A DNA stretch of 64,000 bases, from assembly GCF_001612945.1 (NCBI RefSeq), contig NZ_BDBK01000002.1:558001-622000 (forward strand), in the 5' to 3' direction. Position numbers and translations under genes: made by a program. Below the pieces are notes generated by a model. The model was not told the origin of the DNA and did not search any database. It saw only the letters and a list, made by a program, of their open reading frames with translations. The DNA comes from Nocardia inohanensis NBRC 100128 (GTDB taxonomy: Bacteria; Actinomycetota; Actinomycetes; Mycobacteriales; Mycobacteriaceae). Positions 46,414-55,251 of this stretch are shown here, one piece after another (the first letter of the stretch is position 1; every line of letters starts with the position of its first letter).

Positions 46414-47866
46414 CGCTGCCGAATTCGTCACGAACATCCAGGAGCAGGCCGCTGCTTGCTGGGTGAGCTACCTAAACCAGCTCCGCGTGGACAACCTTCT
46501 GAGCGCGCTTCGCCAGCGGGACGGGCACCTTCGGGATGCGCTCGCCAGTGTCGACGAAGCCGTCAGGAAGATCGACCTCGAGGTGGTTGCCGCCAACCGC
46601 GGCGGTCAGCGTGGCATGCACGGCTTCATCGCCGAGATCGCCGAGGTCGGGATCGGCAACGCACGACAGCAGATCCTCGGCCATGAGTCCGTCTACCAGT
46701 GGGTCAACAACAACGGACCCGTCGACCTGATGCGCGGAAGTGTCGAGATTCAGCAAAAGTTCGTTGCAGCGGGTGGCCGCTTCTCGCTCGGCGCGATCAT
46801 CGAGCACGTCGAGAAATATCCCGAATACGTGCGCAACGGTGGGAAGTACCAGATCCCCCGCGATCACTTCGAAGTGATCCAGCGGCTCTATGCCTTGTCG
46901 CCCGAAGAAGCGAGCAAGCTACTGTCCCGCAGCGGCGATGGACCTTCCCTCAAAGACTGGCAGCGGGTCCAGGTGTTCTTCCAAGGCGGATCGGTCGGGT
47001 TCGAATCGCTTGAACCCTCGACGCTCGAGTACAACGAGGTGCAGCGCGGTGTCTACACCTCGACCATGGCGACGGAAAAGGACTCGCTCCACGCCACGGA
47101 CCGGGCACTGCGCGACGACGCCCACCGGCGCAGCCGACCGACGCTGCGCGAGGGAGGCACGGCGGCACTCACGGCCGCCGCGACCGCGGGCGGGACCACG
47201 TTCGTACTGGCCGTGGTCGCCAAGCGCCGGGAAGGCAAGCGGCTCAACGAGTTCAGCGGGCGTGACTGGATCGACATCGCGGGCGAGACCGGCTCAGGTT
47301 TCGGCAAGGGCGGCGTCCGAGGACTGAGCATTTACGCGCTCACGAATCTCACCGCGACCTCCGCGGCCGTCGCCAACTCGATAGTCACCACAGCCTTCAG
47401 CATCGCCGAGCAAGCGAACAAGCTGCGCCGCAACGAAATCGACGAACTTGAGTTCATCGAAACCTGCGAGCTCATCACCTTGGAGGCCGCAGTACGCGCG
47501 CTGTCCTCTTTCGTCGGCCAGGCGACCATCCCCATTCCCATTCTCGGCGCCGTCATCGGCACCACGGTCGGCACCGTGATGTACAGGGCCGTCGCATCGT
47601 CGTTGACGGAACGAGAGGCGGCGCTGATCAAGCGTTACCTTGATGAGCAGCGCACACTCGACGAGCAGCTCGCCACCGAGTACCAGGCGATTTTGGACCA
47701 GCTGGACCAGAGCATGTCGGACTACCTCGGACTGCTCGAACGAGCCTTCTCGCCCGACGTGCAGCTCGCGCTCCTCGGATCAGTCGAGCTGGCGGTGGAA
47801 CTCGGTGTGGCTCCGAACGAGATCCTGGATTCCGACGAGAAGATCGATGCCTACTTCCTCGATTAG
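46397..47866 (+). CDS. Uncharacterised membrane-associated protein, second gene of the system
   Basis: 489 residues. The N-terminal soluble part (to about 230) contains GFIAEIAEVGIGNARQQIL, YQWVNNNGPVDLMRG, EIQQKFVAAGGRFSLGAI and YPEYVRNGGKYQIPRDHFEV. The C-terminal part has three hydrophobic segments: about 252-276, 306-335 (GGVRGLSIYALTNLTATSAA) and 370-404 (IPIPILGAVIGTTVGTVMYR). I recognise these blocks as a widespread conserved family without an assigned role. It overlaps the end of the first gene, so the two are co-translated; GTG/ATG codons at 46403 and 46406 are alternative starts. Confidence 0.7.
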   Translation: MPMVSDAAEFVTNIQEQAAACWVSYLNQLRVDNLLSALRQRDGHLRDALASVDEAVRKIDLEVVAANRGGQRGMHGFIAEIAEVGIGNARQQILGHESVYQWVNNNGPVDLMRGSVEIQQKFVAAGGRFSLGAIIEHVEKYPEYVRNGGKYQIPRDHFEVIQRLYALSPEEASKLLSRSGDGPSLKDWQRVQVFFQGGSVGFESLEPSTLEYNEVQRGVYTSTMATEKDSLHATDRALRDDAHRRSRPTLREGGTAALTAAATAGGTTFVLAVVAKRREGKRLNEFSGRDWIDIAGETGSGFGKGGVRGLSIYALTNLTATSAAVANSIVTTAFSIAEQANKLRRNEIDELEFIETCELITLEAAVRALSSFVGQATIPIPILGAVIGTTVGTVMYRAVASSLTEREAALIKRYLDEQRTLDEQLATEYQAILDQLDQSMSDYLGLLERAFSPDVQLALLGSVELAVELGVAPNEILDSDEKIDAYFLD

Positions 47867-48001
47867 CGAGAGAGTGGGCGGATGCGTTGGGTCGGAAGAT
47901 CGAGTGCTGTCGCGGAAACGACCGTGGGCCAACGGCATTGGGACCGCGACCTGGGCTCGCAAGCGGTTTGCCGGTAGCCCGGTCCCCTTGCGGCTCGGCT
48001 T

Positions 48002-48019
48002 CTCACCTCGGGAGGTGAG
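48002..48019. terminator. Small hairpin between convergent genes
   Basis: CTCACCTC / GAGGTGAG with two bases between (about 7 bp and a 4-nt loop in practice), in the gap between the two-gene system and the AhpD-like gene. There is no T-run; weak. Confidence 0.35.
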
Positions 48020-48042
48020 GGCCGGGTCGCTGAGGGCACTGG

Positions 48043-48588
48043 TCAGTGCTGGTGGTGGCGGACGATCGGCCAGTCGATGTCGGTGTCGACGGCCTTGTTC
48101 AGGTAGTTGGTGAAGACGTTGAGGGCGACGTTGGCGATGACCTCGGTGATCTCGCCGTCGGTCAAGCCTGCGGTCTGGGCGGTTTTCAGGTCGGTCTCCT
48201 CGACGCCACCTCGGGAACGGACGACTGCCTTGGCGAAGGTGAGTACCGCGGCGGCTTTGGTGTCGGCGGATTCGCCGTGGCGGCCGGCCTCGATTTCGGC
48301 GGCGTCGAGCTTTGCGATGTTCGCGCCGATGTAGGAGTGCGCGGAAAGGCAGTAGTCACAACCGTTTTCCTCGGCGACCAGCAGTGCGATGCGCTCCCGG
48401 ATCGGCGCCGGGAGCGCACCACCGGCGAGTGCGCCGGAGAAGCCGAGGTAGGCCTCGAGGACGGCGGGGCTGTTGACCATGGCCTTGGTCATGTTGGGGG
48501 TGACGCCGAGCGCTTCCTGTACGCCGGCGAGCAGGTCGGCGGCCTTGCCGGTGGCGGTTTCGGGCTGGATCAGAGGCAGGCGGGACAT
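48043..48588 (-). CDS. Carboxymuconolactone decarboxylase/AhpD-like peroxidase family protein
   Basis: 181 residues with the AhpD-like active-site motif NGCDYCLSAHSYIGANIA (CxxC plus His) at about residues 80-97, preceded by GALPAPIRERIALLVAEE. Proteins of this fold reduce peroxides through the cysteine pair. ATG at 48588 (AGGATTCACCC before it) is preferred to the upstream start. A second family member, about half identical by eye over its length, lies at 52393-52887. It is convergent with the two-gene system. Confidence 0.88.
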   Translation of the reverse strand: MSRLPLIQPETATGKAADLLAGVQEALGVTPNMTKAMVNSPAVLEAYLGFSGALAGGALPAPIRERIALLVAEENGCDYCLSAHSYIGANIAKLDAAEIEAGRHGESADTKAAAVLTFAKAVVRSRGGVEETDLKTAQTAGLTDGEITEVIANVALNVFTNYLNKAVDTDIDWPIVRHHQH

Positions 48589-49322
48589 GGGTGAATCCTG
48601 TTCTCGTAGAGCGGGTTCCATGATCGGCTGGCTAACCGGTCATCGATAGATAGAAGGTTATAGAGCGGTTGGGCATTCCCGGGTCGCGAAGAATTTTTCC
48701 GGGGGCCTCGCGCTGCTGGTTGAAACCTATGGCCGAGTCGGCCGGAGGCCGGCGGACCGGATGCGCCGAACCGGGGACCGAACGCGCCGAAGCATCCGGG
48801 TGGAACGGTCACCTCCGGGGCAGTGCAACTCGCCGGGGAATTCTGTGGGGAAAACGGTTGGAGAACAGCCGTCGAATTCGGGGATGATCAAACCGTGATC
48901 GGCGTCGGGGGCGACTGGTGGTATTAGTTGATGCGAGCTGTGCCACATTTCTCGGGGTGTGGTTGTGCAAGCCCCCAGTTTCATTGGCATGGTGGGCAAT
49001 CTGCTGGCGGGTATCCGTTGGGAAATCTCGCGGTGAATCGGTCATCGAATCCGTCATTACCGATCGGTAATTCTTGGAAAGCCCTCTGAGCTGGGGGTTG
49101 TGGATTAAAAGCGGGTGGCTATCGCAATGTAACCCATTTGCTAAGTGTGGTCAGAGGCATTAACGTTTCGCAAAATCAGAAAAATCCGAGCAGACCGCGC
49201 GAGCATCCGTGCTCATCAGTTCGCTGCCGGGGAGGAATCAGTTCGTCAGCGAACAGATGCGGCGTTCCACCGCGGGGTGGGCGTCCGGCGCGTCTGTCGG
49301 AATGTTATCGGGGACACAATTA
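48589..49322. other. 734-bp intergenic region
   Basis: I see no convincing gene. Several frames are open for 60-90 codons but look like shadow frames with Arg/Pro/Ser-rich composition. The stretch 49060-49200 is clearly AT-richer (GATTAAAAGCGGGTGGCT, CGCAAAATCAGAAAAATCC) and probably holds the promoter of the glycosyltransferase gene. The open frame of that gene extends back to 49209. Confidence 0.4.
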
Positions 49323-50912
49323 ATGACAGCGGTCGTCACGGTTCGGACCGAACCGGAAGCCATTCCTAATACCCACCCTCCGTTCGCATTCCGCGGTGTC
49401 GCGCTGATGGCCGTGGTCTCCACGATCCTGCTGACGGCGACCGCGGGGCGCTACGACTTCTTCGGCGACGAACTGTATTTCCTCTCCGCCGGGCGGCGGC
49501 TCGACTACACGTACGCGGATCAGGGCGTCGTGGTGGCCTTCTTCGCGCACCTCGCGGATGTGCTCGCGCCTGGATCGGTTATCGCACTGCGGGTTCCGGC
49601 CATCCTGATGGCGGTGGGCGCGGCCGTGGTTTCGGCGGCGATCGCCTACGAACTGCGCGGCAGCCGCCGGGTGCAGCTGCTCGCGGCGGGGTGCTACGCG
49701 ACCTCCTACCTGCTGGTCACCCAATGCGCCCTGAGCACTTTCGCTTTCGATGCCACCCTCACCGCCGTCATCACCTGGCTGCTGATCCGCTGGGTGCGCA
49801 CCCGTCAGGACCGGCTGATCATCGTCGCGGGTTTGGTTGCGGCGCTGGACATGCAGGTGAAGTGGATGATCCCGCTGGTGTGGGGATCCCTGGGCGTGGC
49901 GGTCGTCCTGTGCGGCCCCCGCGAGCTGCTGCGCCGTCCCGCGCTGTGGATCGCGGCCGGCATTCTCGCCCTGTCCCTGGTCCCGATTCTGTACTGGCAG
50001 TCGCAGCACAACTGGCCGCAGCTGGCCATGGGCAGCATTATCGGCGCCGAGCAGGACGCCACCGGTTACGGTCCGCTCGGCTTCTTCCCGCAGTGGATCT
50101 GCTTGGCCAGCTTTCTCGGAGCCGTGCTGATCGCGGTCGGGTTCTACGCCGTGGTCAGGCAGGAGGCGCTGAAGCCGTATCGCTTCATCGCGGTGGCGCT
50201 GGTGCTGATGACCCTGTTCGTGGTCGTCACGCACGGCCGCCCGTACTACCCGACGGGCTTCTTCCCCGCCATGTTCGCGATCGGAGCGGTCGGCCTGTGG
50301 CGATACCCGCGCACGCGCTGGATGAACCTGGCGATGTACCCGCTGATCGGCATCACCGTGGCGACCTTCCTGGGCACGCTGTTCCTGCTGCCCCTACCGC
50401 AGCACTGGCGCAGCCAGACCGCCACCGCCATCGATCTCGGCATCCGGTCCGGACTCTGGGGCACCACCAATTGGGATCGCATGGTCGAGGCCGTCGACAC
50501 CGGCTACGACACGCTGACCCCCGAGGAGCAGGCGCACTCCGCCATCATCACCCAGGGCTATTGGCAGGGCGGCGCGGTCGAGGAGTTCGGCGGACGCTAC
50601 GACCTGCCCGCCACCTACAGCCCCAGCCGCGGTTTCGGATTCTTCGGCCCGCCGGCCGATTCCACCACCACGATCGTCTTCGTCGGCCTGAACACGGCCG
50701 AGGCGGACCTGAAGTCCCGTTTCACCGAGGTGCAACGCGTGACCGAACTGGACGATCCGATGGGCATCCCCGGCATCGACCGCATGGTCGCCGTCTGGAA
50801 ATGCAAGGGCCCCAAGCAAGCCTGGCCGCAGCTGTGGGACAACTGGACCACCCTGTACTTCGACCTGGGCCACTGGCACGACCCGCGCGCCACCACCCGC
50901 CCCACGCACTGA
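49323..50912 (+). CDS. PMT_2-type (GT39-like) membrane glycosyltransferase
   Basis: 529-residue polytopic protein with an N-terminal block of about 10-11 helices and a soluble C-terminal domain (about 380-529). The family motif appears as YDFFGDELYFLSAGRRLDYT with the acidic pair DE in the first external loop, followed by YADQGVVVAFFAHL, typical of lipid-phosphate-sugar-using glycosyltransferases. QCALSTFAFDATLTAVITWL and HGRPYYPTGFFPAM are further family segments. It would glycosylate an exported acceptor. ATG at 49323 is chosen; the frame is open 38 codons earlier. It is a single gene; the acceptor is unknown. Confidence 0.82.
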   Translation: MTAVVTVRTEPEAIPNTHPPFAFRGVALMAVVSTILLTATAGRYDFFGDELYFLSAGRRLDYTYADQGVVVAFFAHLADVLAPGSVIALRVPAILMAVGAAVVSAAIAYELRGSRRVQLLAAGCYATSYLLVTQCALSTFAFDATLTAVITWLLIRWVRTRQDRLIIVAGLVAALDMQVKWMIPLVWGSLGVAVVLCGPRELLRRPALWIAAGILALSLVPILYWQSQHNWPQLAMGSIIGAEQDATGYGPLGFFPQWICLASFLGAVLIAVGFYAVVRQEALKPYRFIAVALVLMTLFVVVTHGRPYYPTGFFPAMFAIGAVGLWRYPRTRWMNLAMYPLIGITVATFLGTLFLLPLPQHWRSQTATAIDLGIRSGLWGTTNWDRMVEAVDTGYDTLTPEEQAHSAIITQGYWQGGAVEEFGGRYDLPATYSPSRGFGFFGPPADSTTTIVFVGLNTAEADLKSRFTEVQRVTELDDPMGIPGIDRMVAVWKCKGPKQAWPQLWDNWTTLYFDLGHWHDPRATTRPTH

Positions 50913-50955
50913 GCGCGACGCCGGGTGCGCGCCGTCCGCACCAACAGCGACACCT

Positions 50956-52026
50956 TCACGCGCCGCTGAACGAGTCCGCGTGCTCGGCCGGGCACCGGTC
51001 CAGGGAGTGCGCGCGGCGGTAGGCGCTCGGCGTCTGGCCGGTCCAGCGCTGGAAGGCGCGGGTCAGGACGCGCTGATCGCGGTAGCCGAGCTGCCGCGAG
51101 ATCGACCGCACCGAGCGGTCCGGGTTGTGCAGCAGGGCGACGGCGAGTTCGTGTCTGGCGGTTTCCAATTCGGCGCGCCAGGTGGTGTCGTGCTCGGTGA
51201 GGCGGCGTTGCAGGGTGCGGGTGCCGAGGGCGAGTCGCCGGGCGACCTCGTCGATGGTGACCTCCGCGCCGTCGGACAGGGCGCGGCGAATGGTGGTGCG
51301 GACCGTTTCCAGCCAGGGTGGGGCCGGGCGGGAGTGGTCGATCAGGTCCTGTGCATAACTGTGGAGTATTTCGCGCAGGTACGGATCGTGCGCGGTGGTC
51401 TGCGCGGGCCCGGAGTCCAGGAAGGTGATGGCATCGCGTTCCTGCCCGAAATGGATATTGCCGGTGCCGAAGGCGCGCACCAGATAACCGTGGTCGCGGG
51501 GTGCGGGATGGGCGAAATCCACGCGCACCGGTGTCGCGGTCGCGCCGAAGCCCTCGCGTGCCCGGCGCAGTGTGACCGCCGTGATGAACTCGCTGTGGAT
51601 GGCCTCCACCGGTGCGCTGTACGGGGTGTCGAGGTAGGCGGCGGTGAGCTGTGCGCCGTGTTCGGCCACCCGCATGGAGAAGGCGGGGTCGCAGAGCGCG
51701 CCGCTGTACCGCGAGGCGTCGTGCAGGCCGATCGCCAGGGTGGGCGCGTTGCCGATCAGATAGTCCCAGACGTGCAGTCGGCCGGGCGCGGCCATCGCGG
51801 CGGCCCGGATACCGGCTTCACGACCGGCATTGTGGTGCAACACCTCCCACAGCCGGTGCATATCCACGGTCGGGATGCGCGTGCGATGGTCGCGCAGCGC
51901 CGCCCGGTCCAGGCTGCCGATGTGCGCCAGCTCGGATTCCCCCACCCCGGAGCGTGCGGCGGCATCCAGCACCACCTGGACGACATGGGAGGAGACGGTA
52001 TTCGCGAGCACGCCGTCAACAACCAC
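50956..52026 (-). CDS. AraC family regulator with arabinose_bd (OruR-type) N-terminal domain
   Basis: 356 residues. The N-terminal effector domain (about 15-200) starts HVVQVVLDAAARSGVGESEL. The C-terminal AraC double HTH contains TIDEVARRLALGTRTLQRRL and VRSISRQLGYRDQRVLTRAF with FQRWTGQTPSAYRR. The GTG start lacks a clear ribosome site, and a GTG 15 bases downstream is also possible. It is divergent from a small membrane protein and the second AhpD-like gene, which it probably controls. The effector is unknown. Confidence 0.88.
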   Translation of the reverse strand: MVVDGVLANTVSSHVVQVVLDAAARSGVGESELAHIGSLDRAALRDHRTRIPTVDMHRLWEVLHHNAGREAGIRAAAMAAPGRLHVWDYLIGNAPTLAIGLHDASRYSGALCDPAFSMRVAEHGAQLTAAYLDTPYSAPVEAIHSEFITAVTLRRAREGFGATATPVRVDFAHPAPRDHGYLVRAFGTGNIHFGQERDAITFLDSGPAQTTAHDPYLREILHSYAQDLIDHSRPAPPWLETVRTTIRRALSDGAEVTIDEVARRLALGTRTLQRRLTEHDTTWRAELETARHELAVALLHNPDRSVRSISRQLGYRDQRVLTRAFQRWTGQTPSAYRRAHSLDRCPAEHADSFSGA

Positions 52027-52129
52027 GCGGCGGCCGAACCTGTTCCGCGCGGGCGCATGTCACCGAAACGCACTTTCTTGACATGAATAGTCCGCTGGGA
52101 CCGGGCCCCCGCGCTCCTAGTGTCGAGAC

Positions 52130-52348
52130 GTGTCATCGATCAAGAGTTCGGAACCGCTCGGTCTCGAGGTAGCGCGCAGCCTGATGCGCAATGGAATCGT
52201 CATTCGCGCGGTCGCGCTCGCCCTCGCCACCGTGGTGCTGATCGCTGTGCACGAGCCGATCTGGGTGCCGTACGCGGTCAGCGTGTACGCCGTCTGGAAT
52301 GCCGCGGCGGTCACCCTCGCCGCGGCGCGTGCGGCCCGTGGCCGCTGA
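52130..52348 (+). CDS. Small two-helix membrane protein
   Basis: 72 residues with helices at about 24-42 (VIRAVALALATVVLIAVH) and 46-66 (VPYAVSVYAVWNAAAVTLAA). It has a GTG start with no strong ribosome site. I recognise no family. It lies 44 bp upstream of the AhpD-like gene, on the same strand, divergent from the AraC regulator, and so is probably part of the same small regulon. Confidence 0.5.
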   Translation: MSSIKSSEPLGLEVARSLMRNGIVIRAVALALATVVLIAVHEPIWVPYAVSVYAVWNAAAVTLAAARAARGR

Positions 52349-52392
52349 ATCCCGCTGTCCCCTCCCATGATTCACCGAAAGCAGGAACGTAG

Positions 52393-52887
52393 ATGATCAC
52401 CCCCGTGCCGGACCACCCGCTCTTGGACGAAGTGCGCAAGCGCATGGGCCGGGTGCCGAATATGACCAAGGTGATGGCGAATTCGACCGCGGTGCTGGAG
52501 GGCTACCTTGGCCTGTCGGGCGCGTTGAAGAAGGGCGCACTGCCCGCCGCCACCTCCGAGCGCATCGCGCTCGCGGTCGGCGCGGCCAATGACTGCGGCT
52601 ATTGCGTCGCGGCGCACACCTTCGCCGGCAAGCGGGTGGCCGGGCTCGACGACGCCGAGATCGCGGCGGCCCAGCACGGCACCTCCGCCGATGCCAAGGA
52701 GGCCGCGGCCGTCGCCTTCGCCCGCGAGCTGACCGAGAGCCGGGGCAAGGCCGATCCGGCCGCCGCGCTGGCCGCGGGCTGGACGCAGGAACAGCTGCTG
52801 GAGATCATCGCGCTGGTGGCGTTGCAGACGCTGACGAACTACGTCAACAAGGTCGGCGAGACCGAAAACGACTGGCCGGCGGCGTAG
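52393..52887 (+). CDS. Carboxymuconolactone decarboxylase/AhpD-like protein
   Basis: 164 residues. The active-site motif is NDCGYCVAAHTFAGKRVA (CxxC plus His) at about 73-90, preceded by GALPAATSERIALAVGAA, and the C-terminus ALQTLTNYVNKVGETENDWP parallels VFTNYLNKAVDTDIDWP in the protein at 48043-48588. It is a likely peroxidase or redox protein. AGGAACGTAG precedes the ATG. Divergent transcription from the AraC regulator suggests an inducible stress response. A hairpin with a TTCG loop follows (52909-52926). Confidence 0.87.
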   Translation: MITPVPDHPLLDEVRKRMGRVPNMTKVMANSTAVLEGYLGLSGALKKGALPAATSERIALAVGAANDCGYCVAAHTFAGKRVAGLDDAEIAAAQHGTSADAKEAAAVAFARELTESRGKADPAAALAAGWTQEQLLEIIALVALQTLTNYVNKVGETENDWPAA

Positions 52888-52908
52888 TGGCGGGCTGAGC
52901 TCGAGCCG

Positions 52909-52926
52909 GAACCGGTTCGCCGGTTC
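52909..52926. terminator. Hairpin with TTCG tetraloop
   Basis: GAACCGG-TTCG-CCGGTTC, a 7-bp perfect stem with a stable UUCG-type loop, 21 bases after the AhpD-like stop. There is no T-run. Confidence 0.45.
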
Positions 52927-53000
52927 AGGTGTGCCGATCGATTGCGGGGGTAGTTCCAAACCGACCCCCGGATCCGATCATCGAGCGAATCGAGGCCGTG

Positions 53001-53402
53001 ATGGCAAAGACTCCGCGCATGCCTTCGGAGATCAACGGCCAGCTGTCGATCTTCGACCGGTTCGCCACCGGCGCGAGCCGCTGGACCTCGAAGGCGGGCT
53101 TCTTCGCCTTCTGCGTCATCCTCGTGCTGGTCTGGGCTCCGACCTTCTTCGTGCTGCCGAGCGTCGACACCTGGCAACTGGTCATCAACACCGCCACCAC
53201 GATCATCACCTTCCTGCTGGTGGCACTGCTCCAGAACACCCAGAGCCGCAGCGACGCCGCGATCCAGCAGAAGCTCAATGCCATCGCCGACGGCCTGGCC
53301 GGTCTCATGGCCGAGTTCAGCAACGAACACCCGGAGCTCGAGCATCGCCGCAGGGAACTGGTCGACGCGGTGGGGTTGGAGGACCGCGAAGGCTCCGAGT
53401 GA
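53001..53402 (+). CDS. Low-affinity iron permease family membrane protein
   Basis: 133 residues with the Iron_permease (PF04120-type) pattern. INGQLSIFDRFATGASRWTS leads into two helices, about 36-56 (FFAFCVILVLVWAPTFFVL) and 64-84 (WQLVINTATTIITFLLVALL). The motif LLQNTQSRSDAAIQQKLNAI and a basic/acidic tail follow. ATG at 53001 has GAGG five bases before it; the frame opens 24 codons earlier. Family members are small and are not proven iron transporters in bacteria. It is convergent with the MFS gene. Confidence 0.82.
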   Translation: MAKTPRMPSEINGQLSIFDRFATGASRWTSKAGFFAFCVILVLVWAPTFFVLPSVDTWQLVINTATTIITFLLVALLQNTQSRSDAAIQQKLNAIADGLAGLMAEFSNEHPELEHRRRELVDAVGLEDREGSE

Positions 53403-53410
53403 ACAGACGA

Positions 53411-53446
53411 ATCGAGGCGGATCCGCGGGTGCGGATCCGCCTCGAT
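53411..53446. terminator. Strong bidirectional terminator
   Basis: Perfect 16-bp stem ATCGAGGCGGATCCGC / GCGGATCCGCCTCGAT with loop GGGT, starting eight bases after the iron-permease-like stop and ending 11 bases before the MFS stop on the other strand. It serves both convergent genes. Confidence 0.85.
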
Positions 53447-53457
53447 GCACGAGAAGG

Positions 53458-54927
53458 TCAGTCCTTGACCAATTCCGGGGTGTGCAGTTCGTCCTCGGTG
53501 TGGACCGCGCCGTGCGGGTCGCCGGAGGAGCGGTTGGGCAGCAGCACCGCCATCACGATCACCAGGACGGACAGGGCGGCCGAGACCAGGAAGGCCAGGC
53601 GCATACCGTCCAGGTGCGCGGTCACCGCGTCTTTACCGGATTCGATCAATTGGCTACGGCGGGTGGACATCACGGTGACCACCAGGGCGGTGCCGAAAGC
53701 GGCGGCCACCTGCTGGAGGGTGCCGAGCATGGAGCTGCCGTGCGAGTAGAGGTGCGCGGGCAGCGCGCCCAGGCCGAGGGTGAAGACGGGGGTGAAGGCG
53801 GCGGCCAGCGAGACCATCAGCAGGATGTGCAGGGCCAGCAGCTGCCAGTACGGCATGGAGAGCGAGATCTGGGTGAAACCGGCCAGCGCGGCGGTGATGC
53901 CGATCGAACCGGGGATGACCAGCACGCGGCCGCCGAAACGGTCGAAGATTTTGCCGACGGTGGGACCGAGCAGGCCCATGGCCAGGCCGCCGGGCATGAC
54001 CAGCAGACCGGTCTCGAGCGGGCTCAGGTGCCGCAGGATCTGTAGGTAGAGCGGCAGCAGGATCATCGAACCGAGCATGGCCAGGAACGCGACCGACATC
54101 AGGATCAGCGCCTTGGTGTAGGTGCCGGCGAGCAGGATGCGCAGGTCCAGCAGCGGAGAACCGTTGCGCTGCAACTGGATCTGCCGGGCCGCGAACACCG
54201 CGATCAGCACCGCGCCACCGGCGACCAGCAGGGCGGGCAGCGCGGCGCCACCGGATTCGAAGCGGCTCAGGCCGTACACCAGCCCACCGAAACCGAAGGC
54301 CGCGAAGGCCACACTCAGCCAATCGATGGAACCGGCCTGTGGTTCACCGATATTGTCCAGCTTGCGCAGACCCAGCCAGGTCACCGCACCCGCGATGGGC
54401 AGCACCAGCACGAAAAGCCAACGCCAGGAACCGACCTGGAGCACCAGACCGGAAATGACCGGGCCCATGGCCGGAGCCACCGAAATGGCCAGGGTGACAT
54501 TGCCCATGACCCGGCCGCGATCGGTCTCCGGGACCACGGTCATCAGCGTGGTCATCAACAGCGGCATCATGACCGCGGTGCCGCCGGCCTGCACCACGCG
54601 GCCCAGCAGCAGCACCGCGAAGGTGGGGGCGACCGCCGACAGCGCGGTACCGGCGATGAACACGCCCATGGCGATGGCGTACGCGCGACGGGTGGTCACC
54701 CGCTGTAGGAACCATCCGGTGACCGGGATGATCGCCGCCATGGTGAGCATGAACGCGGTCGAAACCCATTGGGCGGCACTCTCGGTGACCTTCAGATCGG
54801 TGATCAGCCGCGGGATCGCATTGATCATGATCGTCTCGTTCAGGATCACCACGAACGTCGCGAGCACCAGTAACCGGATGACGGTCGGCGTCCGTCCGGG
54901 TGATCGGACGGATAGGTCGGCGGGCAT
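53458..54927 (-). CDS. DHA2 (EmrB/QacA-type) MFS exporter
   Basis: 489-residue proton-coupled efflux pump with about 14 helices. FVVILNETIMINAIPRLITD is the DHA2 motif D1-like segment, GRVVQAGGTAVMMPLLMTTL and NVTLAISVAPAMGPVISGLV (motif C) follow. ATG at 54927 has GGAGG seven bases before it; the open frame extends 36 codons upstream in unlikely sequence. It is divergent from the ATP-grasp pair across about 320 bp. It may export a product of those ligases or simply be a multidrug pump. Confidence 0.9.
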   Translation of the reverse strand: MPADLSVRSPGRTPTVIRLLVLATFVVILNETIMINAIPRLITDLKVTESAAQWVSTAFMLTMAAIIPVTGWFLQRVTTRRAYAIAMGVFIAGTALSAVAPTFAVLLLGRVVQAGGTAVMMPLLMTTLMTVVPETDRGRVMGNVTLAISVAPAMGPVISGLVLQVGSWRWLFVLVLPIAGAVTWLGLRKLDNIGEPQAGSIDWLSVAFAAFGFGGLVYGLSRFESGGAALPALLVAGGAVLIAVFAARQIQLQRNGSPLLDLRILLAGTYTKALILMSVAFLAMLGSMILLPLYLQILRHLSPLETGLLVMPGGLAMGLLGPTVGKIFDRFGGRVLVIPGSIGITAALAGFTQISLSMPYWQLLALHILLMVSLAAAFTPVFTLGLGALPAHLYSHGSSMLGTLQQVAAAFGTALVVTVMSTRRSQLIESGKDAVTAHLDGMRLAFLVSAALSVLVIVMAVLLPNRSSGDPHGAVHTEDELHTPELVKD

Positions 54928-55251
54928 TCGGAAACCTCCGGTACAGGTGCGGGTCGGGCGGCGGGTGGCCCACGGCGAGTATCCGAACCCACCATCATGC
55001 GGCCATATAGGTACAGACGGGTTCTGTTCGCTCAACTCATCGGGTCGCCGTCAGTATTCCTGGGGGGTCCGACAGAAACCATCCGTTTTCCGCTCCGCGC
55101 GGCGCGGCCGCCGGTCACGCCGCGCGCCGGCCGGCACCGGCGTCCCGCGCGCTGTTGCGCTTTCGGGTGTAGAACGGATGATCTTGGCAGGGCAATCGCC
55201 AAAAAGTTTGGGCCGCAGTGGTGAACGACACCGCGGGGACGGGGAGATGTT
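54928..55251. other. Intergenic region between MFS and ATP-grasp genes
   Basis: 324 bases. It contains a small dyad ACAGA-CGGGT-TCTGT (55013-55027), a very GC-rich palindromic patch around 55105-55145 and an AT-richer part near 55190. A 75-codon frame (54997-55224) is open before the first ATP-grasp gene but has no ribosome site or peptide-precursor features I can recognise. Confidence 0.35.

Noticed and set aside
46746..46860. Direct defence-system call for the two-gene unit
   Set aside because: Sequence blocks look familiar from uncharacterised proteins, but no nuclease, ATPase or known defence domain is visible, so only an unknown-function call is made.
48809..49057. 82-codon minus-strand frame in the 734-bp gap
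   Set aside because: Arg/Thr/His/Pro-rich with no ribosome site or domain; judged non-coding.
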